The notes under the pieces were generated by a model. The model searched no databases. It had not been told where the DNA came from and saw only the letters and a program-made list of their open reading frames with translations. From positions 310,001 to 374,000 of the forward strand of contig NZ_BAAAZR010000001.1 of NCBI RefSeq assembly GCF_039537005.1: a stretch of 64,000 nt of DNA. Reading direction: 5' to 3'. Origin of the DNA: Sphaerisporangium flaviroseum (GTDB lineage: Bacteria; Actinomycetota; Actinomycetes; Streptosporangiales; Streptosporangiaceae). Each line of letters starts with the position of its first letter. The stretch's first letter is position 1. Of the stretch, positions 32,332 through 41,294 are shown piece by piece. The position numbers were made by a program, and so were the translations under genes.

Positions 32332-33917
32332 GGCGTCAGCACCGTTCCCGGCCGCGCGGCCGTCTCCTCACCCTCCCGTACCACGACCCGGCCGGCCACC
32401 ACCACGGTGTGCACGCCCTTCGGCGGCAGCAGCGGCTCGGCGAAGGTCGCGCCGTCGCCCACCGTGGCCGGGTCGAACACCACCAGGTCGGCGTGCGCCC
32501 CGTTCACGATCATCCCGCGCCCGGCCAGCCCGAACCGCTGCGCCGCCAGCCCCGTCATCTTCCGTACCGCCGTCGCCAGGTCGAGGATCCCGAGGTCCCT
32601 GGTGTAGCGGCCGAGCACGCGAGGGAACGTGCCCGCCCAGCGGGGATGGGGGCGCCCGCCCGGCTTCGGCACGCCGTCCGAGCCGATCATCGTGTACGGC
32701 GCGGCCAGCACCCGGCGCACGTCGTCTTCCACCATAGAGTGACTGATGATCATGACTTCGCCGCGCTCGGCCAGCAGCAGGTCGGCGGCCACGTCGAAGG
32801 GGTCGCGGCCGTGCGCGGTGGCCAGCTCGGCGACCGTACGGCCCTCGGTGTGCGGATGGCGGGGGGCGCGGGCGATGGCGATACGGTCCCAGCCGCCGTT
32901 TCCCACGGTGTTCTCCCAGCCGGGCACGCCCTCGGAGATCGCGGCCCGCATCCGGTCGCGCTGCCCGGGGTCGGTCAGCCGCGCGGTGAGCGCGGCGGTG
33001 CCGCCGTTGGACGCCCAGGGCGGCATCATCGCGGACAGGTGCGTGCTGGCCGCCGTGTAGGGATAGACGTCGCAGGTCACGTCGAAGCCCTCGGCGCGCA
33101 GCCGGGCCAGCCTGGGCAGGGTCCGCTCGGTGCGGCCCCAGGCGTACTTGCCGGCGGTCTTGTGGTGTGAGACGTGCAGGGCCGCGCCACTCCGGCGGGC
33201 GATCTCCACGGCCTCCTCCAGCGCCTCCTCCACCCGCGACATCTCGTCGCGCAGGTGGGTGACGTACGGCTTGCCGTGCCGGGCCGCGACCTCGGCCAGC
33301 GCGACCACCTCGTCGGTGTCCGCGTAGGTGCCGGGCGTGTAGATCAGCCCGGTAGACAGGCCGGCGGCTCCCTGAGCGAGCGACCGGTCGAGCAGCGAGC
33401 ACATCATCGCCAGCTCGGCGGGTGTCGCGGTACGGTCCACGGGCCCCAGCACCCCGGCGCGCAGGGTGCCGTGCCCCACCAGGGAGGCGATGTGGTTGGC
33501 GCGCGGCACGGCGGCGTGCGCCGCGGCGAACCCGGCGAAGTCCTCCCAGAAGCCGACGTCGCCGCCGAACCCGACGGACGCCTCGGCCCGCAGCTCCGGC
33601 ACCCGTTCGGGCAGCGCTGAGAACAGTCCGGAGCCGCAGTTGCCGCAGATCTCGGTCGTCACCCCGGCCAACACCGGTGCCCGCACCAGCTCCCGGTCGC
33701 CGCCGAGCAGCGCGATCCCGTCGGAGTGGGTGTGCACGTCGATGAACCCGGGGGCGACGGCCAGCCCGGCCGCGTCCAGGGTTTCGCGGGCGTCCGCGCC
33801 CGAGTCGGCGGGCAGTACGGCGAGCCGCCCCCCGGCCACGCCCACGTCCGCGGTCCGCGGCGGCGCCCCCGTGCCGTCGACCAGGAGCCCGCCTCGGACC
33901 AGCAGGTCGAACCTCAC
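32328..33917 (-). CDS. D-aminoacylase-type amidohydrolase (N-acyl-D-amino-acid deacylase)
   Basis: A 529-residue metal-dependent amidohydrolase. It starts with the strand FDLLVRGGLLVDGTGAPP, has the metal motif FIDVHTHSD, the Cys-containing GVTTEICGNCG typical of D-aminoacylases, HVSHHKTAGKYAWG, and IISHSMVEDDV with the final Asp in MIGSDG. It removes N-acyl groups from D-amino acids or related ureido/amide compounds. GTG overlaps the ABC ATPase stop (GTGA). Co-transcription with amino acid uptake genes implies it acts on what they import. Confidence 0.87.
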   Translation of the reverse strand: MRFDLLVRGGLLVDGTGAPPRTADVGVAGGRLAVLPADSGADARETLDAAGLAVAPGFIDVHTHSDGIALLGGDRELVRAPVLAGVTTEICGNCGSGLFSALPERVPELRAEASVGFGGDVGFWEDFAGFAAAHAAVPRANHIASLVGHGTLRAGVLGPVDRTATPAELAMMCSLLDRSLAQGAAGLSTGLIYTPGTYADTDEVVALAEVAARHGKPYVTHLRDEMSRVEEALEEAVEIARRSGAALHVSHHKTAGKYAWGRTERTLPRLARLRAEGFDVTCDVYPYTAASTHLSAMMPPWASNGGTAALTARLTDPGQRDRMRAAISEGVPGWENTVGNGGWDRIAIARAPRHPHTEGRTVAELATAHGRDPFDVAADLLLAERGEVMIISHSMVEDDVRRVLAAPYTMIGSDGVPKPGGRPHPRWAGTFPRVLGRYTRDLGILDLATAVRKMTGLAAQRFGLAGRGMIVNGAHADLVVFDPATVGDGATFAEPLLPPKGVHTVVVAGRVVVREGEETAARPGTVLTP

Positions 33918-34678
33918 AGCACCTGTCCAAGGAAGGCGCGGAAGCGCTCGTTGCGGGGGTTCGCCAGCACCTCACGCGGGTCGCCCTGCTCGACGATCAC
34001 GCCGTCGTCGATGAAGACCAGGTGGTCGCCCGCCTCGCGGGCGAAGCCCATCTCGTGCGTCACCACCATCATGGTCATCCCGCTGACCGCCAGGTCGCGC
34101 ATCACCGCCAGCACCTCCTGCACCAGCTCGGGGTCGAGCGCGCTGGTCGGTTCGTCGAACAACATCACCTTGGGGCGCATCGCCAGGCTGCGGGCGATCG
34201 CGACCCGCTGCTGCTGGCCGCCGGAGAGCTGCGCCGGGTAGTGGCCGGCCCGATCGGCCATGCCCACCCGGTCGAGCAGTTCCTCGGCCTGCCGCCGAGC
34301 CTTCTCCCTGGGAACGCCGCCGACGACCAGCGGTCCCTCCATGACGTTCTCCAACGCCGTGCGGTGCGGGAAGAGGTGGAACCGCTGGAAGACCATGCCG
34401 ATGTTCTGGCGCTGCCGGTTCAGCCGTGCGGGAGGAAGATGGTGGAGCCTGTCGTCGCGCTCCTCGAACCCGATCAGCTCGCCGCCCACCCTGATCCGGC
34501 CGGCGTCGATCGTCTCCAGCCGGTTGACACAGCGCAGCAGGGTGGACTTGCCCGACCCCGACGGCCCCACGACGCAGACCACGCCGCCCTCGGGCACGTC
34601 GAGGCTCACGCCCTTCAGCACCTCCAGTGCGCCGAAGCGCTTGCGCACCGAGCGGATCTCCACCATGGGACGGTCCAC
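33914..34678 (-). CDS. Polar amino acid ABC transporter ATP-binding protein
   Basis: A 254-residue ATPase of the GlnQ/HisP type: Walker A GPSGSGKSTLL, Q-loop MVFQRFHLFPH, signature LSGGQQQRVAIARSL, Walker B VMLFDEPTSALD, and switch His in VVTHEMGFA. The GTG start overlaps the permease stop by one base. An ATG four codons later is an alternative. It energises the import operon. Confidence 0.92.
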   Translation of the reverse strand: MDRPMVEIRSVRKRFGALEVLKGVSLDVPEGGVVCVVGPSGSGKSTLLRCVNRLETIDAGRIRVGGELIGFEERDDRLHHLPPARLNRQRQNIGMVFQRFHLFPHRTALENVMEGPLVVGGVPREKARRQAEELLDRVGMADRAGHYPAQLSGGQQQRVAIARSLAMRPKVMLFDEPTSALDPELVQEVLAVMRDLAVSGMTMMVVTHEMGFAREAGDHLVFIDDGVIVEQGDPREVLANPRNERFRAFLGQVL

Positions 34679-35571
34679 TAGACCTCACCTCCGGCGAACG
34701 GCCGCAGGTTGCGGCGCACCCTGGCGGGCAGCTTGTCGTGGCCGCGCTCGAACCGCCGCTCGATGAAGTGCTGCCCGACGCTCGCGATCGTGGTGAGCAC
34801 CAGGTACCAGATCGACGCGACCACCAGCATCGCGATGACCTCGAAGTTGCCCAGGTAGATTCGCTGCGCGACGGTCAGCAGCTCGGCTCCCGCGATCACC
34901 GACACCATCGACGTCGTCTTCAGCATGGAGATGAACTGGTTGCCGGTCGGTGGCACGATCACCCGCATCGCCTGGGGCAGCACCACCCTGCGCAGCACCT
35001 GGCCGTGCGACATGCCGAGGGACTCGGCCGCCTCCCGCTGGCCGGGGTCGACCGAGCGGATGCCCGCCCTGACGATCTCCGCCATGTACGCGCCCTCGTT
35101 GATCGCCAGCCCGAGCAGCGCCGCGGTGAACGGCGTGACCAGCTCGTTCGCCTGCCACTCGACCAGTTTCGGACCGCCGAACGGCACCCCGATCGCGATG
35201 GTGGGGAAGACGAGGCCGATATTGAACCAGAAGATCAGCTGGACCAGCAGCGGCGTGCCGCGGAAGAACCACGTGTACAGGGCGGCGGCCCCACGCAGCA
35301 CCGGATTGCCCGACTGCTGCGTCACCGCCGTGAGCACGCCGAGGGCGAGCCCGATCACCATGGACAGCACGGTGAGCTGGATGGTGACCCACAGCCCGCC
35401 GAGGATCCTGCCGTCGCCGAGGAAGGCGATGATCACGTCCCAGTGCAGGTTCGGGTTGACGATGATCGTGTAGAGGAGCCACACCAGGAACAGCCCGGCC
35501 AGGGCCGCGGCCAGCCACCGCCCGGGGCGCGGCGGCCGTACCGCGTCCACGGGCAGTTCGGTCACTTCCAC
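34678..35571 (-). CDS. Polar amino acid ABC transporter permease
   Basis: A 297-residue HisM/GlnP-type permease with five to six membrane helices. The N-terminal WVTIQLTVLSMVIGL and YTWFFRGTPLLVQL match the family, and the EAA loop is EAAESLGMSHGQVLRRVVLPQA. A cytoplasmic N-terminal extension of about 20 residues precedes helix 1. It overlaps the binding-protein gene by 10 bp. Only one permease gene is present, so it likely works as a homodimer. Confidence 0.9.
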   Translation of the reverse strand: MEVTELPVDAVRPPRPGRWLAAALAGLFLVWLLYTIIVNPNLHWDVIIAFLGDGRILGGLWVTIQLTVLSMVIGLALGVLTAVTQQSGNPVLRGAAALYTWFFRGTPLLVQLIFWFNIGLVFPTIAIGVPFGGPKLVEWQANELVTPFTAALLGLAINEGAYMAEIVRAGIRSVDPGQREAAESLGMSHGQVLRRVVLPQAMRVIVPPTGNQFISMLKTTSMVSVIAGAELLTVAQRIYLGNFEVIAMLVVASIWYLVLTTIASVGQHFIERRFERGHDKLPARVRRNLRPFAGGEV

Positions 35572-36446
35572 GGTTTGGTGTTCACCATCGCCTCGGGCAC
35601 GGCATTGGCGGCCACGCCGTACTTGTCGAGGATCTTCTTGTAGCCGCCGTCGGCGATCAGCTCCTGCATGGCCTTCGCCACCGCGTCACGCAGGGCGGTG
35701 TCGCGCCGGTCGACGGCGATGCCCCACGGCCCGGCGTCGTACTGGCCGGGCAGCACCTCGTACTTGCCGGTCTGCTCGGCGTACATGGCAGCCACCGGGG
35801 AGTCGACGATGGTGGCGACCGCGCGGCCGGAGTCGATGCTGAGCAGGCCGGTGGGGGCGTCCTCGCTCTGCATGATCGTCAGCTTCTTGTCGCACTTGTC
35901 GCTCTGCTTCTCGCCGATGGCCAGGTTGGAGCTGCCCTTGGCGAGCACGACGGTGCGGCCGCACAGGTCGGCGAGGTCCTTGACGCCCTCCGGGTTGCCC
36001 TTCTTCACCATGACGGCCCCGCCCGCGCTGAAGTAGTCGACGAAGTCGACGGCGGCCCGGCGCTCCTCGGTGTCGCTCATGGAGGACAGCACGAGGTCCC
36101 ACCGGTCGCTCTGCAGACCGGGGATGAGCCCGTCGAAGGCCGCATTGGTGATGGTCGACTTCAGCCCGAGCTTCGCGGCGATGGCCGCGCCGAGATCGGG
36201 ATCCACGCCGGTCAGCTCCTGGGTGCCCTTCTTGTACATCTCCATCGGCGGGTAGCCCTCGGCGGTCGCCAGCCGGAGCACGCCCCGCTCGCGCACGTCG
36301 GCGGGCACGAGATCCTGGGCGGTCTTGCCCGTGGCCGCCGCGGCGCCTTGGGCCGCATCCGTCCCCGAAGAGGAGCGGCCGCAGCCGCCCGCCAGCGCCG
36401 TGACGATCAGCACGGCTGCGGCGGCCGTGTAAAGGCGCTTCGTCAT
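35562..36446 (-). CDS. Amino acid ABC transporter substrate-binding lipoprotein
   Basis: A 294-residue lipoprotein: signal peptide with lipobox LAGGC (Cys about 22), then a family 3 solute-binding fold (RGVLRLATAEGYPPMEMY, LTGVDPDLGAAIAAKLG, FDGLIPGLQSDRWDLVLSSM, ATIVDSPVAAMYAEQ). ATG at 36446 has GGGAG at good spacing. First gene of the operon; the longer upstream frame is not conserved. The partner genes for D-aminoacylase and beta-lactamase-like protein suggest an N-acylated or D-configured ligand. Confidence 0.9.
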   Translation of the reverse strand: MTKRLYTAAAAVLIVTALAGGCGRSSSGTDAAQGAAAATGKTAQDLVPADVRERGVLRLATAEGYPPMEMYKKGTQELTGVDPDLGAAIAAKLGLKSTITNAAFDGLIPGLQSDRWDLVLSSMSDTEERRAAVDFVDYFSAGGAVMVKKGNPEGVKDLADLCGRTVVLAKGSSNLAIGEKQSDKCDKKLTIMQSEDAPTGLLSIDSGRAVATIVDSPVAAMYAEQTGKYEVLPGQYDAGPWGIAVDRRDTALRDAVAKAMQELIADGGYKKILDKYGVAANAVPEAMVNTKPWK

Positions 36447-36667
36447 GAAAACTCCCAGTTCACGAAATGGTTGTGCACATGGTGGCGGTGAGAGTGGAGG
36501 ATCCCAAGACTCGTGAATGCTTGTGACCCTCAGCCTCGAAAATCTCGATGCTCGCGCTGACACACTCACGAGAGGACCGCCGTATGGCCCAAGCCCTGCT
36601 CGTCGCGTTCGAGATCTCGGTACGGGACAATCGGGAGAGACTCGACCCATAAAGCGCAACGGGGGCA
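36447..36667. promoter_or_regulatory. Divergent promoter region between uptake operon and AraC gene
   Basis: This 221-bp gap carries the promoters of the amino acid uptake operon (-) and the AraC-type gene (+). CTCACG/TTCACG-like short motifs recur, but I see no long palindrome. Confidence 0.45.
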
Positions 36668-37642
36668 ATGAGGATGGGGATCCTGATCCGCACTCGTGAC
36701 GTGCCCGCCGCGCGCCGATATGACGAATGGCGAAGCATCGTCTGCGACACGCTGGGTCCTCTCGATTTGCGGATCGAGGGGGACGCACCGTTACGGGGTG
36801 AGATCAGCGCGGGGCATCTCGGCCCATTGGGTGTCGGCAGGGTGCAGACCTCCACGCCACACAGCGTCCACCGGACACCTGGTCTGATCCGCCACGACAA
36901 CCCCGACCTCTATCGGGTGGTGCTGGCGATCTCCGGACGCCCCGCCCTGATGCAAGACGGCAGGTCCACGCAGCTCAAACGCGGAGAGTTCGCAATCTAC
37001 GACTTCGGCCGGCCGTACGAGCTGGCCTATGACTCGGCGGTGCATCTGGCGATCTTCGGCTTTCCCCGTACGATGCTGGCCCTGCCCTTCGAGTCCATCG
37101 CGAAGCTCACCGCGGTCCCGATCACACCAGATTCCGGGGGCGGCGCCCTCGCGGCCCCCCTGCTTCGCAGGGTGGCCCTGGATCTCGAGACCTACCAGAC
37201 CGCGAACGCGGCCCGGCTGTCCACAGTGGTGATGGACCTGGTCACCATGGCCATCACCGAGCGTGTCGAGCAGACCGAGACGCTCTCGGAGGAGTCACGG
37301 TCACGAACGCTGCTGCTGCGCATCCACACCTTCATCGAGCAGCATCTGGGCGAACCAGATCTCGCTCCCGGCACCGTCGCGGCCGCGCACCATGTCTCCT
37401 TGCGTTACCTGCACCGACTGTTCGAGACACAGGACACCACAGTGGCCGCGTGGATACGGCACCGGCGTCTCGAACGCTGCCGCAAAGACCTGGCCGACCC
37501 GGCCTTCCACAACGTACCCGTCGGGGTCATCGCGTCCAGGTACGCCCTTCCGGACTCGGCTCACTTCAGCCGGCTGTTCCGGCGCACGTACGGATTGCCT
37601 CCCGCCGAGTACCGCCGCACCTGCCTCATGCCACCGGGCTGA
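36668..37642 (+). CDS. AraC family transcriptional regulator
   Basis: A 324-residue activator with an N-terminal AraC-binding-like cupin domain (DPDLYRVVLAISG-like, GEFAIYDFGRPYELAYD) and a C-terminal double HTH: HHVSLRYLHRLFETQDTTVA and DSAHFSRLFRRTYGLPPAEYR. It could govern the divergent uptake operon or the VOC/YCII/sigma genes that follow in the same direction; sequence alone does not decide. Confidence 0.87.
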   Translation: MRMGILIRTRDVPAARRYDEWRSIVCDTLGPLDLRIEGDAPLRGEISAGHLGPLGVGRVQTSTPHSVHRTPGLIRHDNPDLYRVVLAISGRPALMQDGRSTQLKRGEFAIYDFGRPYELAYDSAVHLAIFGFPRTMLALPFESIAKLTAVPITPDSGGGALAAPLLRRVALDLETYQTANAARLSTVVMDLVTMAITERVEQTETLSEESRSRTLLLRIHTFIEQHLGEPDLAPGTVAAAHHVSLRYLHRLFETQDTTVAAWIRHRRLERCRKDLADPAFHNVPVGVIASRYALPDSAHFSRLFRRTYGLPPAEYRRTCLMPPG

Positions 37643-37761
37643 GGGCCTGGCACGGAAAGTCAATCGCCTGGCACCGAGAGCCAAGCCCCGGCGGGCCCGG
37701 ATCCGCAGAATGAAGGTGTTCGCACCGACCGGCGCGAACAACCGCCAGGAAAGGCCCAGCG

Positions 37762-38154
37762 ATGTCCCCCGTACTGTTCGTCAATCTGCCGGTCAGAGAC
37801 CTGGACAGGTCGAAGACGTTCTTCACCGACCTCGGCTTCACGTTCTTCGGCATGGCCGACGACATGGCCTCCGTGGTGATCAATGAACACGCGCAGGTCA
37901 TGCTGCTGACCGAGCCCACGTTCGCCACGTATGCGGGCACGGATGTCGCCGACGCCACCAAGAGCACCCAGGTGATCCTGGTCATGGGCGTCGAGAACCC
38001 CGCTCAGGTCGACGAGTTGTTCGACAAGGCCCTCGCGGCGGGTGGCGCCCCCGTCGGCGATCTGAGGAATGACGGCTTCCGGTACCAGCGCGGCTTCACC
38101 GACCTCGACGGCCACCACTGGGAGGCCCTGTGCCTGGTGGCACCGGCAGGCTGA
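37762..38154 (+). CDS. VOC family (glyoxalase-like) protein
   Basis: A 130-residue single VOC domain built from two beta-alpha-beta-beta-beta modules: LFVNLPVRDLDRSKTFFTDLGFTF and then VDELFDKALAAGGAPVG with GFTDLDGHHWEALCL. Family members include metal-dependent lyases, dioxygenases and antibiotic-binding proteins. It is 13 bp upstream of a hydrolase remnant and the YCII/sigma pair, probably one operon. Confidence 0.85.
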   Translation: MSPVLFVNLPVRDLDRSKTFFTDLGFTFFGMADDMASVVINEHAQVMLLTEPTFATYAGTDVADATKSTQVILVMGVENPAQVDELFDKALAAGGAPVGDLRNDGFRYQRGFTDLDGHHWEALCLVAPAG

Positions 38155-38167
38155 AGGAATGCGCGCC

Positions 38168-38683
38168 ATGAACGAGATGATGACCGGAAGGGTGACCTCG
38201 GCCGACGGGACCTCCATCGCGTACGACCGATCCGGCTCAGGTCCGGCGGTCGTCCTGGTGCACGGCGCGTTCACCGACAAGACCCATCCCACGCTGCACG
38301 GCGTAGCGACCGCCCTGGCCCCATGGTTCACGGTTTTCAACTATGACCGTCGTGGCCGCGGCGAAAGCGGCGACACCCGGCCGTATGCCGTTGAGCGTGA
38401 GATCGAGGACCTGTCCGCCCTCATCGAGGCGGCGGGCGGGTCGGCCATGGTCTTCGGTGGGTCCTCCGGCGCCGCCCTGGCGCTGGAGGCCACGGCCCGG
38501 AACCCGGCCATCTCGAGACTCGCCGTGTGGGAGCCTCCGTACCACGTTGACCACAGCGCACCCACTCTGTCGTACGACTTCGCCGGCGAGAGAATTCTCC
38601 GGGGCCGTGTCGATCAGCGGGCCGCTCGTTCGACGTATGGGGGCGAGGGCCGAGGGGCGGCCCCGCAGGACAAGGAGAACGCG
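38168..38683 (+). pseudogene. Truncated alpha/beta hydrolase remnant
   Basis: The first ~130 residues match an alpha/beta hydrolase: TSIAYDRSGSGPAVVLVHGA, FNYDRRGRGESGD, the nucleophile elbow FGGSSGAALAL and AVWEPPYHVD. About 40 residues of unrelated sequence follow and the frame runs without a stop into the YCII gene. The catalytic Asp and His half is missing, so an internal deletion is likely. If translation does not terminate, a fused hydrolase-YCII polypeptide of 300 residues would be made. Confidence 0.65.
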
Positions 38684-39070
38684 ATGCCGAAATACCTGCT
38701 GATCATGCGGGGCACCGATGAGACGAACGCGGCCATGATGGCTGATCTCGACGAGATGATGGCCACCACCCACCGGTTCATCGAGGACCTGATGAAGGCC
38801 GAGGTCCTTGTCGCGGCCGAAGGGCTGGACGATCCGGGCCAGGGCGTCGTGGTCGACTTCAGCGGCGAGGCGCCGGTGGTCACGGACGGGCCGTACGGCG
38901 AGACCAGGGAACTGTTCGGCGGCTACTTCATGCTCGATGTGGCCACGAAACAGGAGGCGGTCGAGTGGGCCAAGCGGGTCCCGGCGGTTCGCGGGTCTAA
39001 GATCGAGGTCCGGCGGGTGGCCGAGGCCGACGAGGTCCCGCAGGGCAGCGAGAGCAACGGCCAGATCTGA
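38684..39070 (+). CDS. YCII/DGPF-domain protein
   Basis: A 128-residue YCII-fold protein with MPKYLLIMRGTDET at the start and the DGPF-family motif TDGPYGETRELFGGYFML. Genes of this type are conserved partners of ECF42 sigma factors, and the next gene, overlapping by one base (TGATG), is such a sigma factor. The exact biochemical role is unknown. ATG at 38684 has AGGAG six bases upstream. Confidence 0.88.
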   Translation: MPKYLLIMRGTDETNAAMMADLDEMMATTHRFIEDLMKAEVLVAAEGLDDPGQGVVVDFSGEAPVVTDGPYGETRELFGGYFMLDVATKQEAVEWAKRVPAVRGSKIEVRRVAEADEVPQGSESNGQI

Positions 39071-40296
39071 TGGGTACGGCCGACGTCGAGGCCGTCTGGC
39101 GGATCGAGTCGGCCAGGATCGTCGCCGCGCTGACCCGGTTCACCGGCGATTTCGGGCTGGCCGAGGACGCGGCCCAGGAGGCGGTGGCCGAGGCGCTGGT
39201 GTCGTGGCCGCGTGCCTCTCCGGCCAATCCGGCCGGCTGGCTGATGGCCACGGCCCGGCGGCGGGCGATCGACGCGATCCGCCGCCGGACCGCCCTCCAG
39301 GACCGATACGCCCTGCTGGCGGCCGACCCCGCGGTCGACCAAGAAATGGACCCCGACAAGATCGACGACGACGTCCTGGCGCTGATGTTCGTCAGCTGCC
39401 ACCCGGTGCTCTCCCGCGAGGCCCGGGTGGCGCTGACCCTGCGCGTGGTCGGCGGACTGTCCAGCGAGGAGATCGCCCGCGCGTTCCTGGTACCCGTGCC
39501 GACCGTGCAGGCCCGCATCACCCGGGGCAAGAAGACGATCGCGGCGGCCGGGGTGCCGTTCGAGCTGCCACCGGCCGGCGAGCGCCGGGAACGGCTGGGA
39601 GGCGTGCTCAGCGTCCTCTATGTGATCTTCACCGAGGGGTCGACGGCCACGTCGGGCGACCGGCTGCTGCGCCCCGACGTCGCGTACGAAGCGATCCGGC
39701 TGGCACGCATGCTGGTCGCGCTGCAGCCGGACGAGCGGGAGGCGCACGGCCTGCTCGCGTTGTGCGAGCTGACGGCCGCGCGCTTCCCGGCCCGGACCGG
39801 CCCGGACGGCACGCCGATCCTGCTCGAGGACCAGGACCGGCGGCTGTGGGACTTCTCGGCGATCCGCCGGGGGCTGGCCGCGCTGGCCAGGGCATCGACC
39901 CGTGGCCTCGGCCCCTACGGCCTGCAGGCCGCGATCGCCGCCGTCCACGCGTCGGCGCCCTCGGTCGAGGCGACCGACTGGGACCGGATCGTGCTGCTCT
40001 ACGAGGCGCTCGGCCGGGTCGCGCCCTCGCCGGTGGTCGAGCTCAACCGGGCCGTTGCCGTGGCCATGGCCTCGGGTCCGGCGCAGGCCCTGGCCATCGT
40101 GGACGAGCTGATCGCCTCGGACCGGCTCCCCGGTTCGCATCTGGTTCCGACCGTACGCGGGGAGCTGCTGTCCCGCCTCGGCCGGCGACCGGAGGCACGC
40201 GCCGAACTGGAGCAGGCCGCCCGGCTGTGCGCCAACCAGCGCGAACGCTCAGTGCTGTTGCGCAAGGCGGCCGCGCTGGACAGAACCCTGGACTGA
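39070..40296 (+). CDS. ECF42-type RNA polymerase sigma factor
   Basis: A 408-residue sigma factor. Sigma-2 (about 1-75) includes GLAEDAAQEAVAEALVSWP and NPAGWLMATARRRAIDAIRR; sigma-4 (about 110-165) includes LTLRVVGGLSSEEIARAFLV and VQARITRGKKTI. The long C-terminal helical extension (170-408), TPR-like, contains the family FTEGSTATSGD and RGLGPYGLQAAIAAVHA. This extension replaces an anti-sigma factor in ECF42. Coupled to the DGPF gene. Confidence 0.9.
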   Translation: MGTADVEAVWRIESARIVAALTRFTGDFGLAEDAAQEAVAEALVSWPRASPANPAGWLMATARRRAIDAIRRRTALQDRYALLAADPAVDQEMDPDKIDDDVLALMFVSCHPVLSREARVALTLRVVGGLSSEEIARAFLVPVPTVQARITRGKKTIAAAGVPFELPPAGERRERLGGVLSVLYVIFTEGSTATSGDRLLRPDVAYEAIRLARMLVALQPDEREAHGLLALCELTAARFPARTGPDGTPILLEDQDRRLWDFSAIRRGLAALARASTRGLGPYGLQAAIAAVHASAPSVEATDWDRIVLLYEALGRVAPSPVVELNRAVAVAMASGPAQALAIVDELIASDRLPGSHLVPTVRGELLSRLGRRPEARAELEQAARLCANQRERSVLLRKAAALDRTLD

Positions 40297-40464
40297 CTCC
40301 CCCCAGCGTCCGGCCCTCTTTACACCCTTCGGCTGCCCTGCCTTCCTTGGTGATCGTTGCGAACGCGCGAGGAGGGCGGGTCGGCGCTGGTGGAATTGAG
40401 CGTCATGAAGCGCCGCATCCCGTACGGTGACCAACCACACTGCAGCCCATGAAGGGAGTTGAAA

Positions 40465-41040
40465 GTGCCAAGTCAAGAGGTGAGCAACGGGCCCACTCGA
40501 TCCACGCGGCGACGTCTGGCCGTTACTCTTGCCCTGCTCACCGTGGTGGCGATGATGGGTACAGGATGTGCTGTTGTCACGTCCTGGGCGTCCTCTTGCG
40601 TCAACGACCCGACTGGTCCTTGGACAGATCGTGCGAAACAAGAGTCGATCGTGGACCGATACCCGGCGGACGCGGCTGCTCTCTCTGCCAAGTATGTAAC
40701 TCTGGGTTGCGAAGATGACGACGACATCGCGGTTGTCGGACGGCGCTACCGATTTACCGGTAATCCGCATGCTGTCGTGGATTACTACAAAGACGCGGCC
40801 GGAAAGCAAGGATGGCATCTCTTCAGAGACGGATCCAAGGAGCGGCTAACACACCCGCAGTCCTCAGATGTTTGGCCAGGCGAGACGTGCTTTTCCAAAG
40901 ATCTGGGAAAGTTCACGGGGTATCTGAGCCTCGCGGGCGACTACACCTCACCAGAGCTAGGAAGCGATCCGCCTACAAAGACGTACTGGCTGGAGATCTC
41001 TTTTGCCGCCAGTGGCGGAGGCTGGTGTACGCCGGACTGA
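40465..41040 (+). CDS. Putative lipoprotein of unknown function
   Basis: A 191-residue exported protein. A positively charged start is followed by a hydrophobic stretch and lipobox MGTGC (Cys about 35), so it should be membrane-anchored outside. The mature part contains NPHAVVDYYKDAAGKQGWHL and several Cys that may pair. The start is GTG at 40465, six bases after GAAGGGAG; a TTG two codons earlier is possible. No family recognised. Confidence 0.65.
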   Translation: MPSQEVSNGPTRSTRRRLAVTLALLTVVAMMGTGCAVVTSWASSCVNDPTGPWTDRAKQESIVDRYPADAAALSAKYVTLGCEDDDDIAVVGRRYRFTGNPHAVVDYYKDAAGKQGWHLFRDGSKERLTHPQSSDVWPGETCFSKDLGKFTGYLSLAGDYTSPELGSDPPTKTYWLEISFAASGGGWCTPD

Positions 41041-41094
41041 TCTCCGCGCGTTTCCCCGCCTGAGCTGACTCACAGCTCAACACGATGCTCGATG

Positions 41095-41250
41095 AGCCGG
41101 GGCTGAGGAACGAAGTCCCGGATCTTCGATCGCCCCCAGTCTGGTATGGCGGCCAGCCACTCGCCGGCGATCGTGAGGGCGGTACGTGTGCGACGGTGCG
41201 ACCTGGGGCGGCGGGTGACGTTTGGCGGCGCGGAGCGTCGTCGCCTTGAT
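41095..41250 (+). repeat. Dispersed repeat, diverged copy C
   Basis: The left part (CCGGGGCTGAGGAACGAAG through about 41155) matches 53811-53872, and the right part (GGCGGCGCGGAGCG then CCTTGAT, 41224-41250) matches the ends of the copies at 49467 and 53910. The middle is different and shorter. On the minus strand the left part reads DWGRSKIRDFVPQPR, similar to GWGRSEVRDFVPQPR of the other copy, so it may derive from a coding mobile element. Confidence 0.6.
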
Positions 41251-41294
41251 TGATCGAGTGAAACGATCAACGTGTACAGGTACCGTTCCGAGGC

